64,000 nt of DNA from Fimbriimonadales bacterium (GTDB taxonomy: Bacteria; Armatimonadota; Fimbriimonadia; Fimbriimonadales; GBS-DC), in assembly GCA_026003075.1 (NCBI GenBank), contig BPGO01000008.1, forward strand, positions 62,001-126,000, in the 5' to 3' direction. The notes beneath the pieces are model-generated. The model saw nothing but the letters and a program-made list of their open reading frames with translations. It searched no databases and was not told the origin of the DNA. Numbering within the stretch: position 1 is the stretch's first letter; each line of letters opens with the position of its first letter. Both the position numbers and the translations under genes were made by a program. Below, in pieces: positions 18,036 through 27,111 of the stretch.

Positions 18036-18041
18036 TACACT
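18036..18041 (+). promoter_or_regulatory. -10 box for the TauE/SafE gene, leaderless
   Basis: GGGG-TACACT, with 8 nt to the ATG at 18050. No Shine-Dalgarno sequence lies between. Confidence 0.45.
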
Positions 18042-18049
18042 CCACGGCG

Positions 18050-18796
18050 ATGGGGCTCCAGAACCTGGGGATCGCGTTGGGCGTGGCAGTATTGGCGTTC
18101 TTTTCGGGCATGCTGGGGTTTGGCGTCGCGCTGGCGGCAGTGCCCTTCCTAAGTTTGTTTTGGGACGATTTGGTGCATCAGGTACAGCCGATGAGCATCG
18201 CTTTGGGAGGGATAACCGCACTGTTTGCTGCATTGGGTTTTGGGCGGTCGGGCTATATAGAGTGGCGACTGGGGGCGCAGTTGGCGCTTGTGGCGGGGCT
18301 GGTCTCGCCGATTGGCGTGTGGTTGGCGCATCGCACGAGTCCGATGCTGCTATGGATTTTCTACTTGGTCAGCGTTGGCTACTTACTCTATCGGATGGTA
18401 CACCCGCGCTTCGCGTCGCTCGATCCTCGAGCAGTCGCCCCTACGAAAGCGCTGTTATTGGTCATTCCGATTGCAATCTACAGCACGATGCTGGGTGTAG
18501 GGGTTGGTTTCTTGTTGGTGCCGACGCTGATTGCGCTGGGTATGGAGCCGAAACGCGCGGCGGGCACGAACGCGCTGGCAGTGTTTGCGCAGTCGCTCAC
18601 GGCGTTTATGTATCACTTGCCCACTGCGCAAATAGATGGTAGGATGCTGGCGATTACCGCATTAGCGGGTGTGATTGGGTCGTATTGGGGAGCGCGGTTC
18701 ACCAGCAAACGGCTGGGCGCAACGCAGGTACGCTGGGTGTTTGCACTCATGATGGGGGTGATGATGCTTTATCGTGCTATCCTATTGTTTCTTTAG
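18050..18796 (+). CDS. TauE/SafE-family anion exporter
   Basis: 248 aa with about eight hydrophobic helices arranged as two halves, and the family signature GVGVGFLLVPTLIALGMEPKRAAGTNALAVF near the middle (with ALAAVPFLSLFW in the first half). The family exports sulfite, sulfoacetate or related anions. Its position divergent from sulfide:quinone reductase and the persulfide dioxygenase, which makes sulfite, supports sulfite export. Confidence 0.85.
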   Translation: MGLQNLGIALGVAVLAFFSGMLGFGVALAAVPFLSLFWDDLVHQVQPMSIALGGITALFAALGFGRSGYIEWRLGAQLALVAGLVSPIGVWLAHRTSPMLLWIFYLVSVGYLLYRMVHPRFASLDPRAVAPTKALLLVIPIAIYSTMLGVGVGFLLVPTLIALGMEPKRAAGTNALAVFAQSLTAFMYHLPTAQIDGRMLAITALAGVIGSYWGARFTSKRLGATQVRWVFALMMGVMMLYRAILLFL

Positions 18797-18857
18797 CCTG
18801 CAGCCGCTTGAGGGAGCGCTCCTCTATGCCAAAAAATGCTGTACCGACAGGCTACGC

Positions 18858-20872
18858 TTATTCGCCGCTGTCCAGCGCTTCGCGTACTTTTTGCGCGAGT
18901 TGCGAGGGTGTGTAGGGCTTGGGTAAGAAGTGAACCCCTGCGTCCAGAACGCCGTGGTGGACGATGGTGTTCTCGGTGTAGCCGGACACATACAGAACGC
19001 GCATTTGGGGGTACAAGCGGACAAGGTATTCTGCCAGTTCACGCCCGCTCATGATGGGCATAACGACATCGGTTACGAGCAGGTGGATTGGCTCGCTGAG
19101 GTTTTGCACGATTTGGAGCGCTTCTGCGGGCGAGTTCGCTGCAAGCACTTGGTAGCCATACTGACGCAGTGTTTCGGTGGCGACTTCCAGTACGCCCGGC
19201 TCGTCTTCCACGACGAGGATGGTTTCGTGCCCTCGCGGCACTTCAGTAGGTGCTGCCGTTCGCTCCACCGATTGTGCGTTGTCGTACGCGCGTGGCAGGT
19301 AGATTTTGAAAGTTGTCCCCTTGCCGACTTCGCTGTAGACCCAGATATGCCCACCCAGCTGCTTCACGACACTGTAGACGATCGAGAGACCCAGCCCAGT
19401 ACCATGCCCTTGCGGTTTGGTGGTGAAGAACGGCTCAAAAATACGCTCGCGCACCTGCGGCGTCATGCCGACCCCCGTGTCACTAATCATAAGCATCACA
19501 TACTCGCCTGGGACGACCTCGTAGTGGTTTCGCGCGTATTCGGTATCCAGTTCGACATTCTTGGTTTCGATAACGATCGCGCCGCCCGTTTCTGGGATAG
19601 CATCGCGGGCGTTCAGCAGCAGGTTCTGGATTACCTGAACCAGTTGGGCATGGTCTGCTTCTGTTTGCCAGAGTTCCTCGCTTAGGTAGGTTTGAATCTG
19701 AATATACGAGGGCATCCATGTCTCGGCAAGCTGAACCGCCTCTTGCACAATCGTATTGAGATTGAGCAATTTGCGTTGCATAGGCTGATTACGAGCAAGC
19801 GCCATAAGTTGGCGCGTGACACCTGCTGCTTTCTCGATGGCAAGAATGGCGTTGTTGAGGAATCCGTGTGCGGGGCTGTTTTCGGGGATGGCGCTTTGCG
19901 CCAGTTCGGCGTAGCCCAGCACGGCGGTCAGGAGATTGTTGAAGTCGTGCGCTAAACCGCCTGCCATGCGTCCGATGCTCTCCATCTTCTGCGCCTGAAG
20001 GAGCTGTTCTTGGATCTGCTGGGCGTTTTGTTCGGCTTGCTCTCGCATAAGTTCGTGCGAGATGCGCGTGGAAAGCAGTTGGAAAAACTCTTGTAAGGAG
20101 GATACTTCGGGAAGTGGCTTGGTATCCGCGATCCAGAAAATCCCCAGCACTCTTCCGAATGAGTCGCGCAGGGGTGCGCCGAGATAGCTTTCCAGCCCCA
20201 TGCGTTGCAATTCGCGGTCTTCGGGAAACAGACGCTGCACCTCGCGCGGGTAGAAGCAAACGCCTTGCGCCACGACATTTTCACAGGGCGTTGCTCGGAG
20301 TGAGTAGTTGATTGGTTCCCGCAGTTCACCGCCGATTGCGTACACTAATCCCTCCACATGGTCTGCGGCGACCAGCCTCCCTATATACACATGGGCATTA
20401 TCGCCAAGTGCTGCGGAAAGCACTCGCGCCACCTCGCGCAGGAAGTCAAGCCCTGTGCGCTGAGGGGGTATGGTACTGATTCGGCTTGCGAGCCTATAAG
20501 GTAGATGCAGTGGGTAAGGTCGGCAAAGCTGAAATGGAGCAGCTGGTATTCGGGCAGTTCGTGGATGATACCTTCGATGATTCGTTCCTCTCGGTTGGGG
20601 AGGCGCGCGGTCAGCACGAAAGGAGGATGGCTCCGCGCGTGGGCAAGAATTGCATTTACCTGATCGGGGGGTTCCACGAGTAAGTCGTGCAGGGTTTTTT
20701 GCATGAGCTGTTCATGGGAGTAGCCCAACACACGCGCAGCCGCGTCCGTCGCGCGATAGATCTTCAAACTATCGGGCAACAGTAAGAGCGTCGGCATGAA
20801 GGTCAGGTTGAACAACGGCGAGGCGACCAGTTCACGCCGCTTTTGCTCCAGAGCGTCCTCGGGACTCATCAT
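18858..20872 (-). pseudogene. Hybrid sensor histidine kinase (PAS-GAF-HisKA-HATPase-receiver) with a frameshift
   Basis: An N-terminal PAS domain (~25-125) is in one frame; GAF, kinase and receiver are in the next. Kinase parts are the H box MAGGLAHDFNNLLTAVLGYAEL, N box LLLNARDAI, and G boxes DTGVGMTPQVRERIFEPFF and GTGLGLSIVYSVV. The receiver has VVEDEPG, the phospho-Asp in VTDVVMP, and the Lys in LPKPYT. The frames join if one C is restored in the run at ~20512-20514, giving ~671 aa. As given, the downstream part could start at a GTG at 20432 and lose PAS. It is probably an orphan signalling kinase; the ligand is unknown. Confidence 0.8.
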
Positions 20873-20966
20873 CGCCTCTTTAAAACAAGAGTTTACCTAA
20901 CCGAACACACAACTCTGACTACGCTTTGAATGCATGTAATTTTACCCGAAACCACCGCGTGCCAGG

Positions 20967-20972
20967 TATACT
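20967..20972 (+). promoter_or_regulatory. -10 box upstream of the SIS gene
   Basis: AGG-TATACT 45 nt before the ATG at 21018, giving a leader of ~40 nt that contains GGAG at the right distance. This is a leadered contrast to neighbouring genes. Confidence 0.4.
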
Positions 20973-21017
20973 CTGTTGGCAAAGGGGCGCGTTTCAGCCC
21001 CTCTGGAGCCAACTACA

Positions 21018-21753
21018 ATGCGAACAGATTATATCCCAAAGGTGATTGAACTGCTTCAGCGAGCCTATGACCGTCAACAGCAAACGCTTCAGACGGCGGC
21101 AGAATGGATTGCCGACGCGCTTGAAGCGGACGGCGTGTTGTATGTGTTCGGCGCGTCGCATGCGGGGATTATCACCGAGGAACTCACTTATCGGGCAGGC
21201 GGGCTGGTTCCTGTGAGCCCGATTTTCGTTCCGGGTCTGACTTGCGATGTGCGTCCGTTGCCGTTGACTTCCGCACTGGAACGCTTGGATGGCTACGCGC
21301 TGGCGGCGGTGAAGCACATTCCGATTAGTGCCGCGGATGTTGCGCTAATCCATTCGGTTTCGGGGCGCAACGCCGCGCCGGTGGAGGTCGCGCTCTATGC
21401 GAAACAGCAGGGTGCGAAAGTCATCGCGCTCACCTCCTTGGCAGTATTCGCAATCGGTTAGCCCGCGCAGCCAGACGGGCTATCGGCTTTTTGAGGTTGC
21501 GGATTTGGTGATTGATAACGGGGCGCCGCCCGGCGATGCGATTGTGGAACTGGAGGGGTTTCCGCAGCCGGTCGCGCCTGTCTCCACGGTGTTGGGCGCG
21601 GCGCTTGTGAACGCGATGGTGGCGGAGGCTGTGCGCCTACTCTTGGAGCGCGGCGTCGTGCCCCCCGTGTTTATGTCGGCGAACTTAGACGGCGGCGACG
21701 CGCACAATAACGCCCTCATGGAACGCTATAAAGGCAGGGTGCTGTATCTGTAG
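21018..21753 (+). pseudogene. SIS-domain phosphosugar-binding protein (UPF0309-like), one frameshift
   Basis: The N-terminal part (MRTDYIPKVIELLQRAYDRQ ... VLYVFGASHAGIITEEL) and the C-terminal part (YSQSVSPR...ADLVIDNGAPPGDAIVEL...GGDAHNNALMERYKGRVLYL) together form a 244-aa SIS protein of the UPF0309 type, which binds phosphosugars. An extra G at ~21444 (after TTGGCA) throws the frame into TAG at 21459-21461. Removing it gives TSLAYSQSVSPR, as expected for the family. Start ATG has GGAG 9 nt upstream. Confidence 0.75.
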
Positions 21754-21792
21754 GCTAAAATCCGAACACTTGACGGAGACAACGGAGCGTCC

Positions 21793-22081
21793 CTACCGAC
21801 TTTCGGAATCTTCGTCATACGCCAGTGCCTGTAGCCCTAACCGGCTCCATTGCAGGTCTTCGGCTAACTCTTCGATATCGTCCGCGCGGAAGTAGAGCGG
21901 TTGGCGGCGTTGAGACGGTATGGGCTGTGTGAAGATATTTCTGTGCTGCTTTGCGCGGTGAGGTTTGGTTGTCTTTCAAGAGGATGTAGGGCGTGAGGTA
22001 GCCCGCCTGTGCCCACTGCAGTAAGCGCCCCTCTTCGATGTTCAGCCGCTGCGCCGCCTGTTTCAGCGTGATATATCGCAT
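21793..22081 (-). pseudogene. Small helix-turn-helix (MerR/excisionase-like) protein, one frameshift
   Basis: The N-terminus MRYITLKQAAQRLNIEEGRL with LQWAQAGYLTPYILLK is a winged-HTH excisionase-type DNA-binding domain. The C-terminus is found one frame over: PLYFRADDIEELAEDLQWSR then LGLQALAYDEDSESR. One extra A in the run at ~21964-21966 accounts for the shift; the repaired protein is ~95 aa. It may be a small regulator or structural DNA-binding protein. Without repair the frame runs to an 88-aa product with an unrelated tail. Confidence 0.6.
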
Positions 22082-22137
22082 CGTCTCCCGTGTCTGTATA
22101 AGACACTACCTCCGTCCATAGTATACCACATTTCGGG

Positions 22138-22143
22138 TATCTT
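22138..22143 (+). promoter_or_regulatory. -10 box for the OsmC gene, leaderless
   Basis: GGG-TATCTT, with 7 nt to the ATG at 22151. Confidence 0.45.
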
Positions 22144-22150
22144 TGTTCCT

Positions 22151-22567
22151 ATGGACGGCGAACTGGTATGGAAAGGCAACATGTTGTTTGAGGGCGCGTG
22201 CGACATCACAGGGCACAAAGTGTTGTTCGATGCGCATCCGCACTCTGGCGGCAACGATGTGGCGGCGACGCCGATGGAGCATCTGCTGTTGGCGGTGGCG
22301 GCGTGTACGGCGATCGATGTGGTGGCTATTTTGCGCAAGATGAAGCAGGAGCTGACTGCCTACCGTATTGAGATCCATGCCGAGCGCAACCCTGAACATC
22401 CGCGCCGCTTCACGGAGGTTGTGATCACGCACTACCTTCAGGGCAACTCGCTCGATCCCAAAGCGGTGGAGAAGGCGGTTAAGCTGTCGGATGAGAAGTA
22501 TTGCTCGGCTTCGGCAACGCTGCGGATGCCGACCGAGGTGCGCAGCGAGTTTGTGATTGAGGAGTAG
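22151..22567 (+). CDS. OsmC/Ohr-family peroxide-detoxifying protein
   Basis: 138 aa. The two conserved cysteines are in AACTAIDVV (~56) and KYCSASATL (~117), with the family motif GGNDVAATPMEHLLLAVAAC before the first. OsmC proteins reduce organic hydroperoxides through a Cys-based dimer. A leaderless start is likely. The plsC-like gene follows after 6 nt. Confidence 0.9.
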   Translation: MDGELVWKGNMLFEGACDITGHKVLFDAHPHSGGNDVAATPMEHLLLAVAACTAIDVVAILRKMKQELTAYRIEIHAERNPEHPRRFTEVVITHYLQGNSLDPKAVEKAVKLSDEKYCSASATLRMPTEVRSEFVIEE

Positions 22568-22573
22568 CCTCGC

Positions 22574-23236
22574 ATGGTACGCTCCGACGACTGGCTTTAT
22601 CGTACCGGATGGGTGCTGGTGCGGGGTGTGGCACGGCTTTTATGGAAGCTGGAAGTGGTGGGTGCGGAGCGTGTGCCGTTGGAGGGCAGTGTCATCCTCG
22701 CGCCGAACCATCTGAGTTTGCTCGATCCGCCGCTGATTGGCTGCGCTTGTCCGCGTGAGCTGCGTTTTATCGCCAAAGCAGAGTTGTTTCGTTATGGGCT
22801 GTTCACGAAGCTGATTCAACGATTGGGGGCATTCCCCGTGGAGCGGGGTACGGCAGATGTAGGAGCGATTAAGACCGCGTTGCGTTTTCTCAATGAGGGG
22901 CGCGCCGTGATGATTTTTATTGAGGGCACGCGCGGGGATGGCACGCGCCTGCTCCCCCCGACGCCGGGCGTGACTCTGCTGGCGCGTCAATCGGGCGCGC
23001 AGGTGGTGCCGACCGCGATTGTGGGGACAGACATGGCGTGGCCCAAGGGGGCGAAGTTGCCCCGTCGGACGCAAGTTAAGGTGGCGTTTGGCGAGCCAAT
23101 CACCTATGCGGCTCTGTTTGATCATCGCACCGACCGTGCCGCACGCGACGCCTTTAGTGAGTGGGTGATGGAGCGTATTGAAGCGTTGACGGTGGAGTTG
23201 GGGCATCCGATACCGCGCTCAGAGGTATCGGCATGA
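22574..23236 (+). CDS. plsC: 1-acyl-sn-glycerol-3-phosphate acyltransferase (PlsC-like)
   Basis: 220 aa. The acyltransferase motifs are NHLSLLDPPL (NHx4D, ~48-57), FPVERG (block II) and FIEGTRGDG (block III, ~116-124). It acylates lysophosphatidate at the membrane to make phosphatidate. GGAG sits 9 nt upstream of the ATG. Its last 83 nt overlap the end of the convergent PIG-L gene. Confidence 0.9.
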   Translation: MVRSDDWLYRTGWVLVRGVARLLWKLEVVGAERVPLEGSVILAPNHLSLLDPPLIGCACPRELRFIAKAELFRYGLFTKLIQRLGAFPVERGTADVGAIKTALRFLNEGRAVMIFIEGTRGDGTRLLPPTPGVTLLARQSGAQVVPTAIVGTDMAWPKGAKLPRRTQVKVAFGEPITYAALFDHRTDRAARDAFSEWVMERIEALTVELGHPIPRSEVSA

Positions 23237-24539
23237 GCCCCGTTCGATCCAGTTCTGCGCCGTAGAGTCGCACGCTCACCATTAAGTAGGCGCGTTCCGC
23301 TGTGCCGAGGGGGCGGTGAGGTAGCCAGAGGTGAACGGTGTTGCCTTCGCGGCGGGCTGCAAGCCGCGCGTTCGGATACCGCCAGCGTGTGTCGCTCCAG
23401 TTGCCTGCGGAGTCCACCGTGAGCAAGGTAATCTCCATCTGATAGGGTGCGCGGAACGGTTTGAGCGTTTCGATACTCACGCGCACGCCCTCGCGTCCCG
23501 CTTGCGCCTGCACGCTTACGATGTCGGCGCGGGGTTGTAGGTGGATGGCTGGGTTATCGTCGTACGGCTGGGTAGAGTAGGCGCGTGGCGGGGAGGCAGG
23601 TGCGAATAGTTCGTTTTGGCGGACGAAACTGCTCAGGAATCGCGCCATCAAGGCGTACTGCGACTCGTGTGCTTCGAGCGCAACGCGTTTGCGTTCCTGC
23701 GCTGTGCGACTGAGTGGAAGCGTTAGCCAAGTTTCACGGAGCAGACCGAAGGGGGGTGTGAGGGGGCGATTGGGATGCTCTCCTTGCGGCAGGGGCCAGT
23801 CGCCGCGATGCACGATGTAGTAATACAGCGTGGGTTTCTGTGCTAACTCGCCTGCGGCAAGTGCTTGCTCAATCGCTTCGCGGGTAAACAGGGCGGCGGC
23901 GGTATGGTCTTCGTGGTCATCGAGAGGGTGCGTGGTGAAGACGCGCGTGGGCTGGAACGCGGCGATTACGCGGCGCAGGTCGGCGATGAGGGCAGGCGCG
24001 ATGTAGGGCGCCCCAGGCGTCTGCGCGTTTGAGTAGGGTACGGTCGTGGCTTGCGTCGCAGGCGAGCGGTACACTCGGTTCGGACGCAGCGCCATCGCCA
24101 GCAGCCCACGGTCGGGATAGCCCAAGCAGACGCCTGTTTCGGGGTTCTGTGCCAGCTGCTGGAGGGCGTTGTGGGCTTCTTGGAGGCGCAGTTGTCCCAG
24201 TTCCAAGCAGTCGCGGGCGTCGGGCGCGCTTCGGGTGGTCAGCGCGGCGGCGGCGGTGAAGCCATCGCCTGCGGTAAGGTAAACCACCTTGACCGGAATG
24301 CGCTGTGCAGTGGCGGTCGCAATTAGCCCGCCGCAGCCCAGCACTTCATCATCAGGGTGGGGGGCGACAATCAGCAGGCGGTCGTGTGCTTCGAGGGGTG
24401 GGAAGGGTTGCCAGTGGCGCGATTCTTGCGAGAGGCTGGCGCGGTGCATCGTTGCCACGAAGAGTAGCACGCTCAGCCCGATATACGAGCTCAGCCCACC
24501 TGCTATCGCCAGCGCGAGGCGCACAAGCCAGCGTCGCAT
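23154..24539 (-). CDS. PIG-L/LmbE-family deacetylase with membrane anchor and C-terminal extension
   Basis: 461 aa. Residues ~5-30 are an N-terminal membrane segment. The zinc-deacetylase motif is APHPDDEVLGCGG (~59-71), with the second His-x-x-Asp-His motif in HPLDDHEDHTAA. The last ~130 residues are a separate beta-rich domain. The family removes acetyl from N-acetylglucosamine-type groups. The 3' end overlaps plsC by 83 nt on the other strand. GGAGG precedes the ATG closely. Confidence 0.87.
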   Translation of the reverse strand: MRRWLVRLALAIAGGLSSYIGLSVLLFVATMHRASLSQESRHWQPFPPLEAHDRLLIVAPHPDDEVLGCGGLIATATAQRIPVKVVYLTAGDGFTAAAALTTRSAPDARDCLELGQLRLQEAHNALQQLAQNPETGVCLGYPDRGLLAMALRPNRVYRSPATQATTVPYSNAQTPGAPYIAPALIADLRRVIAAFQPTRVFTTHPLDDHEDHTAAALFTREAIEQALAAGELAQKPTLYYYIVHRGDWPLPQGEHPNRPLTPPFGLLRETWLTLPLSRTAQERKRVALEAHESQYALMARFLSSFVRQNELFAPASPPRAYSTQPYDDNPAIHLQPRADIVSVQAQAGREGVRVSIETLKPFRAPYQMEITLLTVDSAGNWSDTRWRYPNARLAARREGNTVHLWLPHRPLGTAERAYLMVSVRLYGAELDRTGLMPIPLSAVSDAPTPPSTLQYAPSPTH

Positions 24540-24617
24540 AAGCCTCCCCTTCGGCGCACGGAGCGGGGTGTCCGTGCAGGTGTTTGTGCTTGGACATGCG
24601 TGTCCAAGCAGCGATGG

Positions 24618-24708
24618 TGGCGGAGGGGGAGGGATTCGAACCCCCGTCCCACACGAGGTGGGATGCGGTTTTCAAGACCGCCGCCTTCAGCCACTCGGCC
24701 ACCCCTCC
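24618..24708 (-). tRNA. tRNA-Ser (anticodon UGA)
   Basis: 91-nt tRNA including encoded CCA. The acceptor stem GGAGGGG pairs with CCCCTCC, the anticodon loop is CTTGAAA with anticodon TGA, there is a long variable arm as expected of class II serine tRNA, and a T-loop TTCGAAT. It sits between the PIG-L and ornithine cyclodeaminase genes. Confidence 0.97.
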
Positions 24709-24747
24709 GCACGGCTTGATATTATACCCTGCATCTTTCGATTCGGG

Positions 24748-24753
24748 TATCCT
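24748..24753 (+). promoter_or_regulatory. -10 box for the ornithine cyclodeaminase-like gene, leaderless
   Basis: GGG-TATCCT with 7 nt to the ATG at 24761. Confidence 0.45.
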
Positions 24754-24760
24754 TGCTCTG

Positions 24761-25717
24761 ATGACGGAGCGCATGCTGTTGGGTGAAAGTCAGCCGATGG
24801 TGATTCGGGAGGCGCAGGTGCGTGCGGTGCTCACGATGCCCCGCGCCATCGATGCGTTGGAGGCGGCGTTCCGCGACTGGGCGCATGGCAGAGCCGCCAA
24901 CCAGCCGCGTCAACGCGTGCATACCCCCCAGGGCACACTCCACCTGATGGGCGCTGCGTGGCACAGCAAGGGCTACATCGGCTATAAGGCTTACTTCTCG
25001 TTCCCCACGGGGACGCGCTTCCATGTGGTGCTTGCCTCCGCGCAGACGGGCGAACTCCTCGCGCTCATTGAGGCGGATTGGCTGGGGCGGATCCGCACAG
25101 GCGCCGCGTCGGGGGTGGCGACCAAGTATCTTGCACGAGAAGATGCGCAAACCGTCGCCATTCTCGGTGCTGGTGAGCAAGCCGCGACCCAGCTGCAGGC
25201 GGTGTGCGCGGTGCGCCCTATCAAGCAGGCATTTGTCTTCAGCCGTACGCCCGAAAAACGCGCCGCCTTTGCGCAACAGATGGCGGAGCAACTCGGAATC
25301 CCGGTGCAAGCCACGGATAGTGTAGAGGAAGCGGTTGCCGAGGCGGATGTGATTTGCACGATCACCACCGCACGCGATCCGATTCTAACGGGTGCGATGC
25401 TCAAGCCCGGCATGCACATCAACGCCGCTGGGGCAAACTCGCTGGCACGGCGCGAACTGGATACCTTTGCCGTCGGGCGCTGCGAGCGGATTGCCGTCGA
25501 CGACCCGCAACAAGCCCGAATCGAGGCAGCGGAGCTGGTGATCCCCATCGAACTGCGTAAGTTGAGTTGGGAGCGCGTGCAGCCGCTCTCCTCGATTGTT
25601 GGGGGGTTGCTGCCAGCGCGCCAGTCGCCGGAGGAGATTACCCTGTTCAAGTCGCTTGGAATCGCGCTTGAGGATGTCGCTGCGGCGGCGGTCGTGTATG
25701 AGACGCTTAGCGATTGA
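24761..25717 (+). CDS. Ornithine cyclodeaminase/mu-crystallin family protein
   Basis: 318 aa. The NAD-binding Rossmann motif is VAILGAGEQAATQL (~130-143), preceded by ADWLGRIRTGAASGVATKYLARED, and followed by AGANSLARRELD with the conserved catalytic-type Asp region. Members reduce imines or deaminate ornithine; alanine dehydrogenase activity also occurs in this family, so the substrate stays open. The start at 24761 follows a -10 box by 7 nt; the same frame extends upstream through the tRNA gene, which cannot be coding. Confidence 0.87.
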   Translation: MTERMLLGESQPMVIREAQVRAVLTMPRAIDALEAAFRDWAHGRAANQPRQRVHTPQGTLHLMGAAWHSKGYIGYKAYFSFPTGTRFHVVLASAQTGELLALIEADWLGRIRTGAASGVATKYLAREDAQTVAILGAGEQAATQLQAVCAVRPIKQAFVFSRTPEKRAAFAQQMAEQLGIPVQATDSVEEAVAEADVICTITTARDPILTGAMLKPGMHINAAGANSLARRELDTFAVGRCERIAVDDPQQARIEAAELVIPIELRKLSWERVQPLSSIVGGLLPARQSPEEITLFKSLGIALEDVAAAAVVYETLSD

Positions 25718-25777
25718 ACAAACCCGTTGTGTTGTCGTCGATGGGGGTGAAACCTACACAGTTCCTCGCGTGTAGGC

Positions 25778-25783
25778 TATAAT
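25778..25783 (+). promoter_or_regulatory. -10 box for the DUF1501 gene, leaderless GTG
   Basis: TATAAT with 8 nt to a GTG at 25792; an ATG in the same frame lies at 25801. Confidence 0.45.
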
Positions 25784-25791
25784 AGCGTAGG

Positions 25792-27105
25792 GTGATAGCG
25801 ATGCGGGAACATGGAGAGCAACGGGAGCATGGCGCGCCGTTGTGTGAGCGTGCTGGGGGCGAGTTTTGGGCGGCGGAGATGTCGCGTCGCCAGTTTCTGA
25901 AGGCGGGCTTGACGCTGGTGGCGGTCGGGCTGGCGGCGCCGCCGTGGCTGGCGCAAATCGCCCACGCCGACGCGCAACGCCTGCGCAAGGGCGAGAAACT
26001 CCCCAACGATCATATCTTGGTAGTACTGCAACTCACGGGAGGCAACGACGGGCTGAACACGGTCATCCCCTACCGCGATGAGTTGTATTATCAAGCGCGT
26101 CCCACTTTGGCGATTCCCGAATCGCAGGTGGTGCCCCTCGATGAGCGAGTTGGGCTGCACCCTGCGCTCGCGCCGCTGAAACCGCTGTATGACCAGCGCA
26201 CGCTGGCAATCTTGCAGAATGTGGGCTATCCGAACCCGAACCGTTCCCACTTCCGCTCGATGGAGATTTGGCAGACGGCAGACCCCGACGGGCAGAGCCG
26301 CTACGGCTGGCTGGGCAAGTATCTGGACACCCTAACCGACTCTGCGGCGAACCCGGTGATGGCGATCAGCTTCACGCAGGAGCTGCCCATCGCGTTGCAC
26401 GGCAAAAAGGCGCAGGTTCCATGCTTTGCGAGCCTAACCGACTTGCAGGTGATGACGCGCGACCCCGAACTGGAGCGCACGCTTAAAACCCTCTCGCAGG
26501 CGGAAGAGCGAAAGATGGATAGCCCCGCGACTGTCGTGCGTCAGTCGACGCGCACAGCGTTGGAGGCGATGGAGCAGTTGCGCGAGCGTATCCGCAACTA
26601 CCAGCCGAACGCGCAGTACGCGAACGATCCTTTCGCACGCGGGCTGCAACAAGCGGCGCAGATTATCGCCACCTCTCCCCAGACGCGCGTGCTGTATGTG
26701 TCGGTGAACGGATTCGACACCCACGCAGGGCAGGCGAACACGCACCAGCGACTGCTGAGTCAGTTCGCGGGCGCAGTGAGTGCGTTCTACAGCGACCTGC
26801 AGGCGATGGGCAAAGCGGATAAGACGCTGTTGATGGTCTTTTCGGAGTTCGGCAGGCGCGTGCGTGAGAACGGCAGTCTGGGCACAGACCATGGCGCCGC
26901 CGCGCCGATGTTCCTGCTGGGTGGGCGTGTGCAAGGTGGTTTACATGGCGACCCGCCCGACCTGCGCAACCTCGACGGCAACAACGACCTGCGGATGCAG
27001 CTTGACTTTCGGCGCGTATACGCCACCGTACTGGAGTGGCTCGGCGGCGACCCCGAAGCCGTGCTGGGCAAGAATTTCGCGCCACTCAGCATTGTGCGCG
27101 GGTAG
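25792..27105 (+). CDS. DUF1501 family protein with internal Tat signal
   Basis: Up to 437 aa. A twin-arginine signal (MSRRQFLKAGLTLVAVGLAA) begins ~30 residues in. Then comes the DUF1501 core: LQLTGGNDGLNTVIPYRD, PLDERVGLHPALAPLK, RSHFRSMEIWQT, VFSEFGRRVRENGS and TDHGAAAPMFLLGG, resembling the sulfatase/alkaline phosphatase fold. In Planctomycetes and Armatimonadota these are exported proteins of unknown substrate. Start options are the leaderless GTG 25792, ATG 25801 and ATG 25879; a long N-region before the twin arginines is tolerated by Tat. Confidence 0.87.
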   Translation: MIAMREHGEQREHGAPLCERAGGEFWAAEMSRRQFLKAGLTLVAVGLAAPPWLAQIAHADAQRLRKGEKLPNDHILVVLQLTGGNDGLNTVIPYRDELYYQARPTLAIPESQVVPLDERVGLHPALAPLKPLYDQRTLAILQNVGYPNPNRSHFRSMEIWQTADPDGQSRYGWLGKYLDTLTDSAANPVMAISFTQELPIALHGKKAQVPCFASLTDLQVMTRDPELERTLKTLSQAEERKMDSPATVVRQSTRTALEAMEQLRERIRNYQPNAQYANDPFARGLQQAAQIIATSPQTRVLYVSVNGFDTHAGQANTHQRLLSQFAGAVSAFYSDLQAMGKADKTLLMVFSEFGRRVRENGSLGTDHGAAAPMFLLGGRVQGGLHGDPPDLRNLDGNNDLRMQLDFRRVYATVLEWLGGDPEAVLGKNFAPLSIVRG

Positions 27106-27111
27106 CACGGC

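Noticed and set aside
20976-21017. TTG at 20976 as leaderless start of the SIS gene
   Set aside because: It would be only 3 nt after the -10 box, and the ATG at 21018 has a proper GGAG and the family N-terminus.
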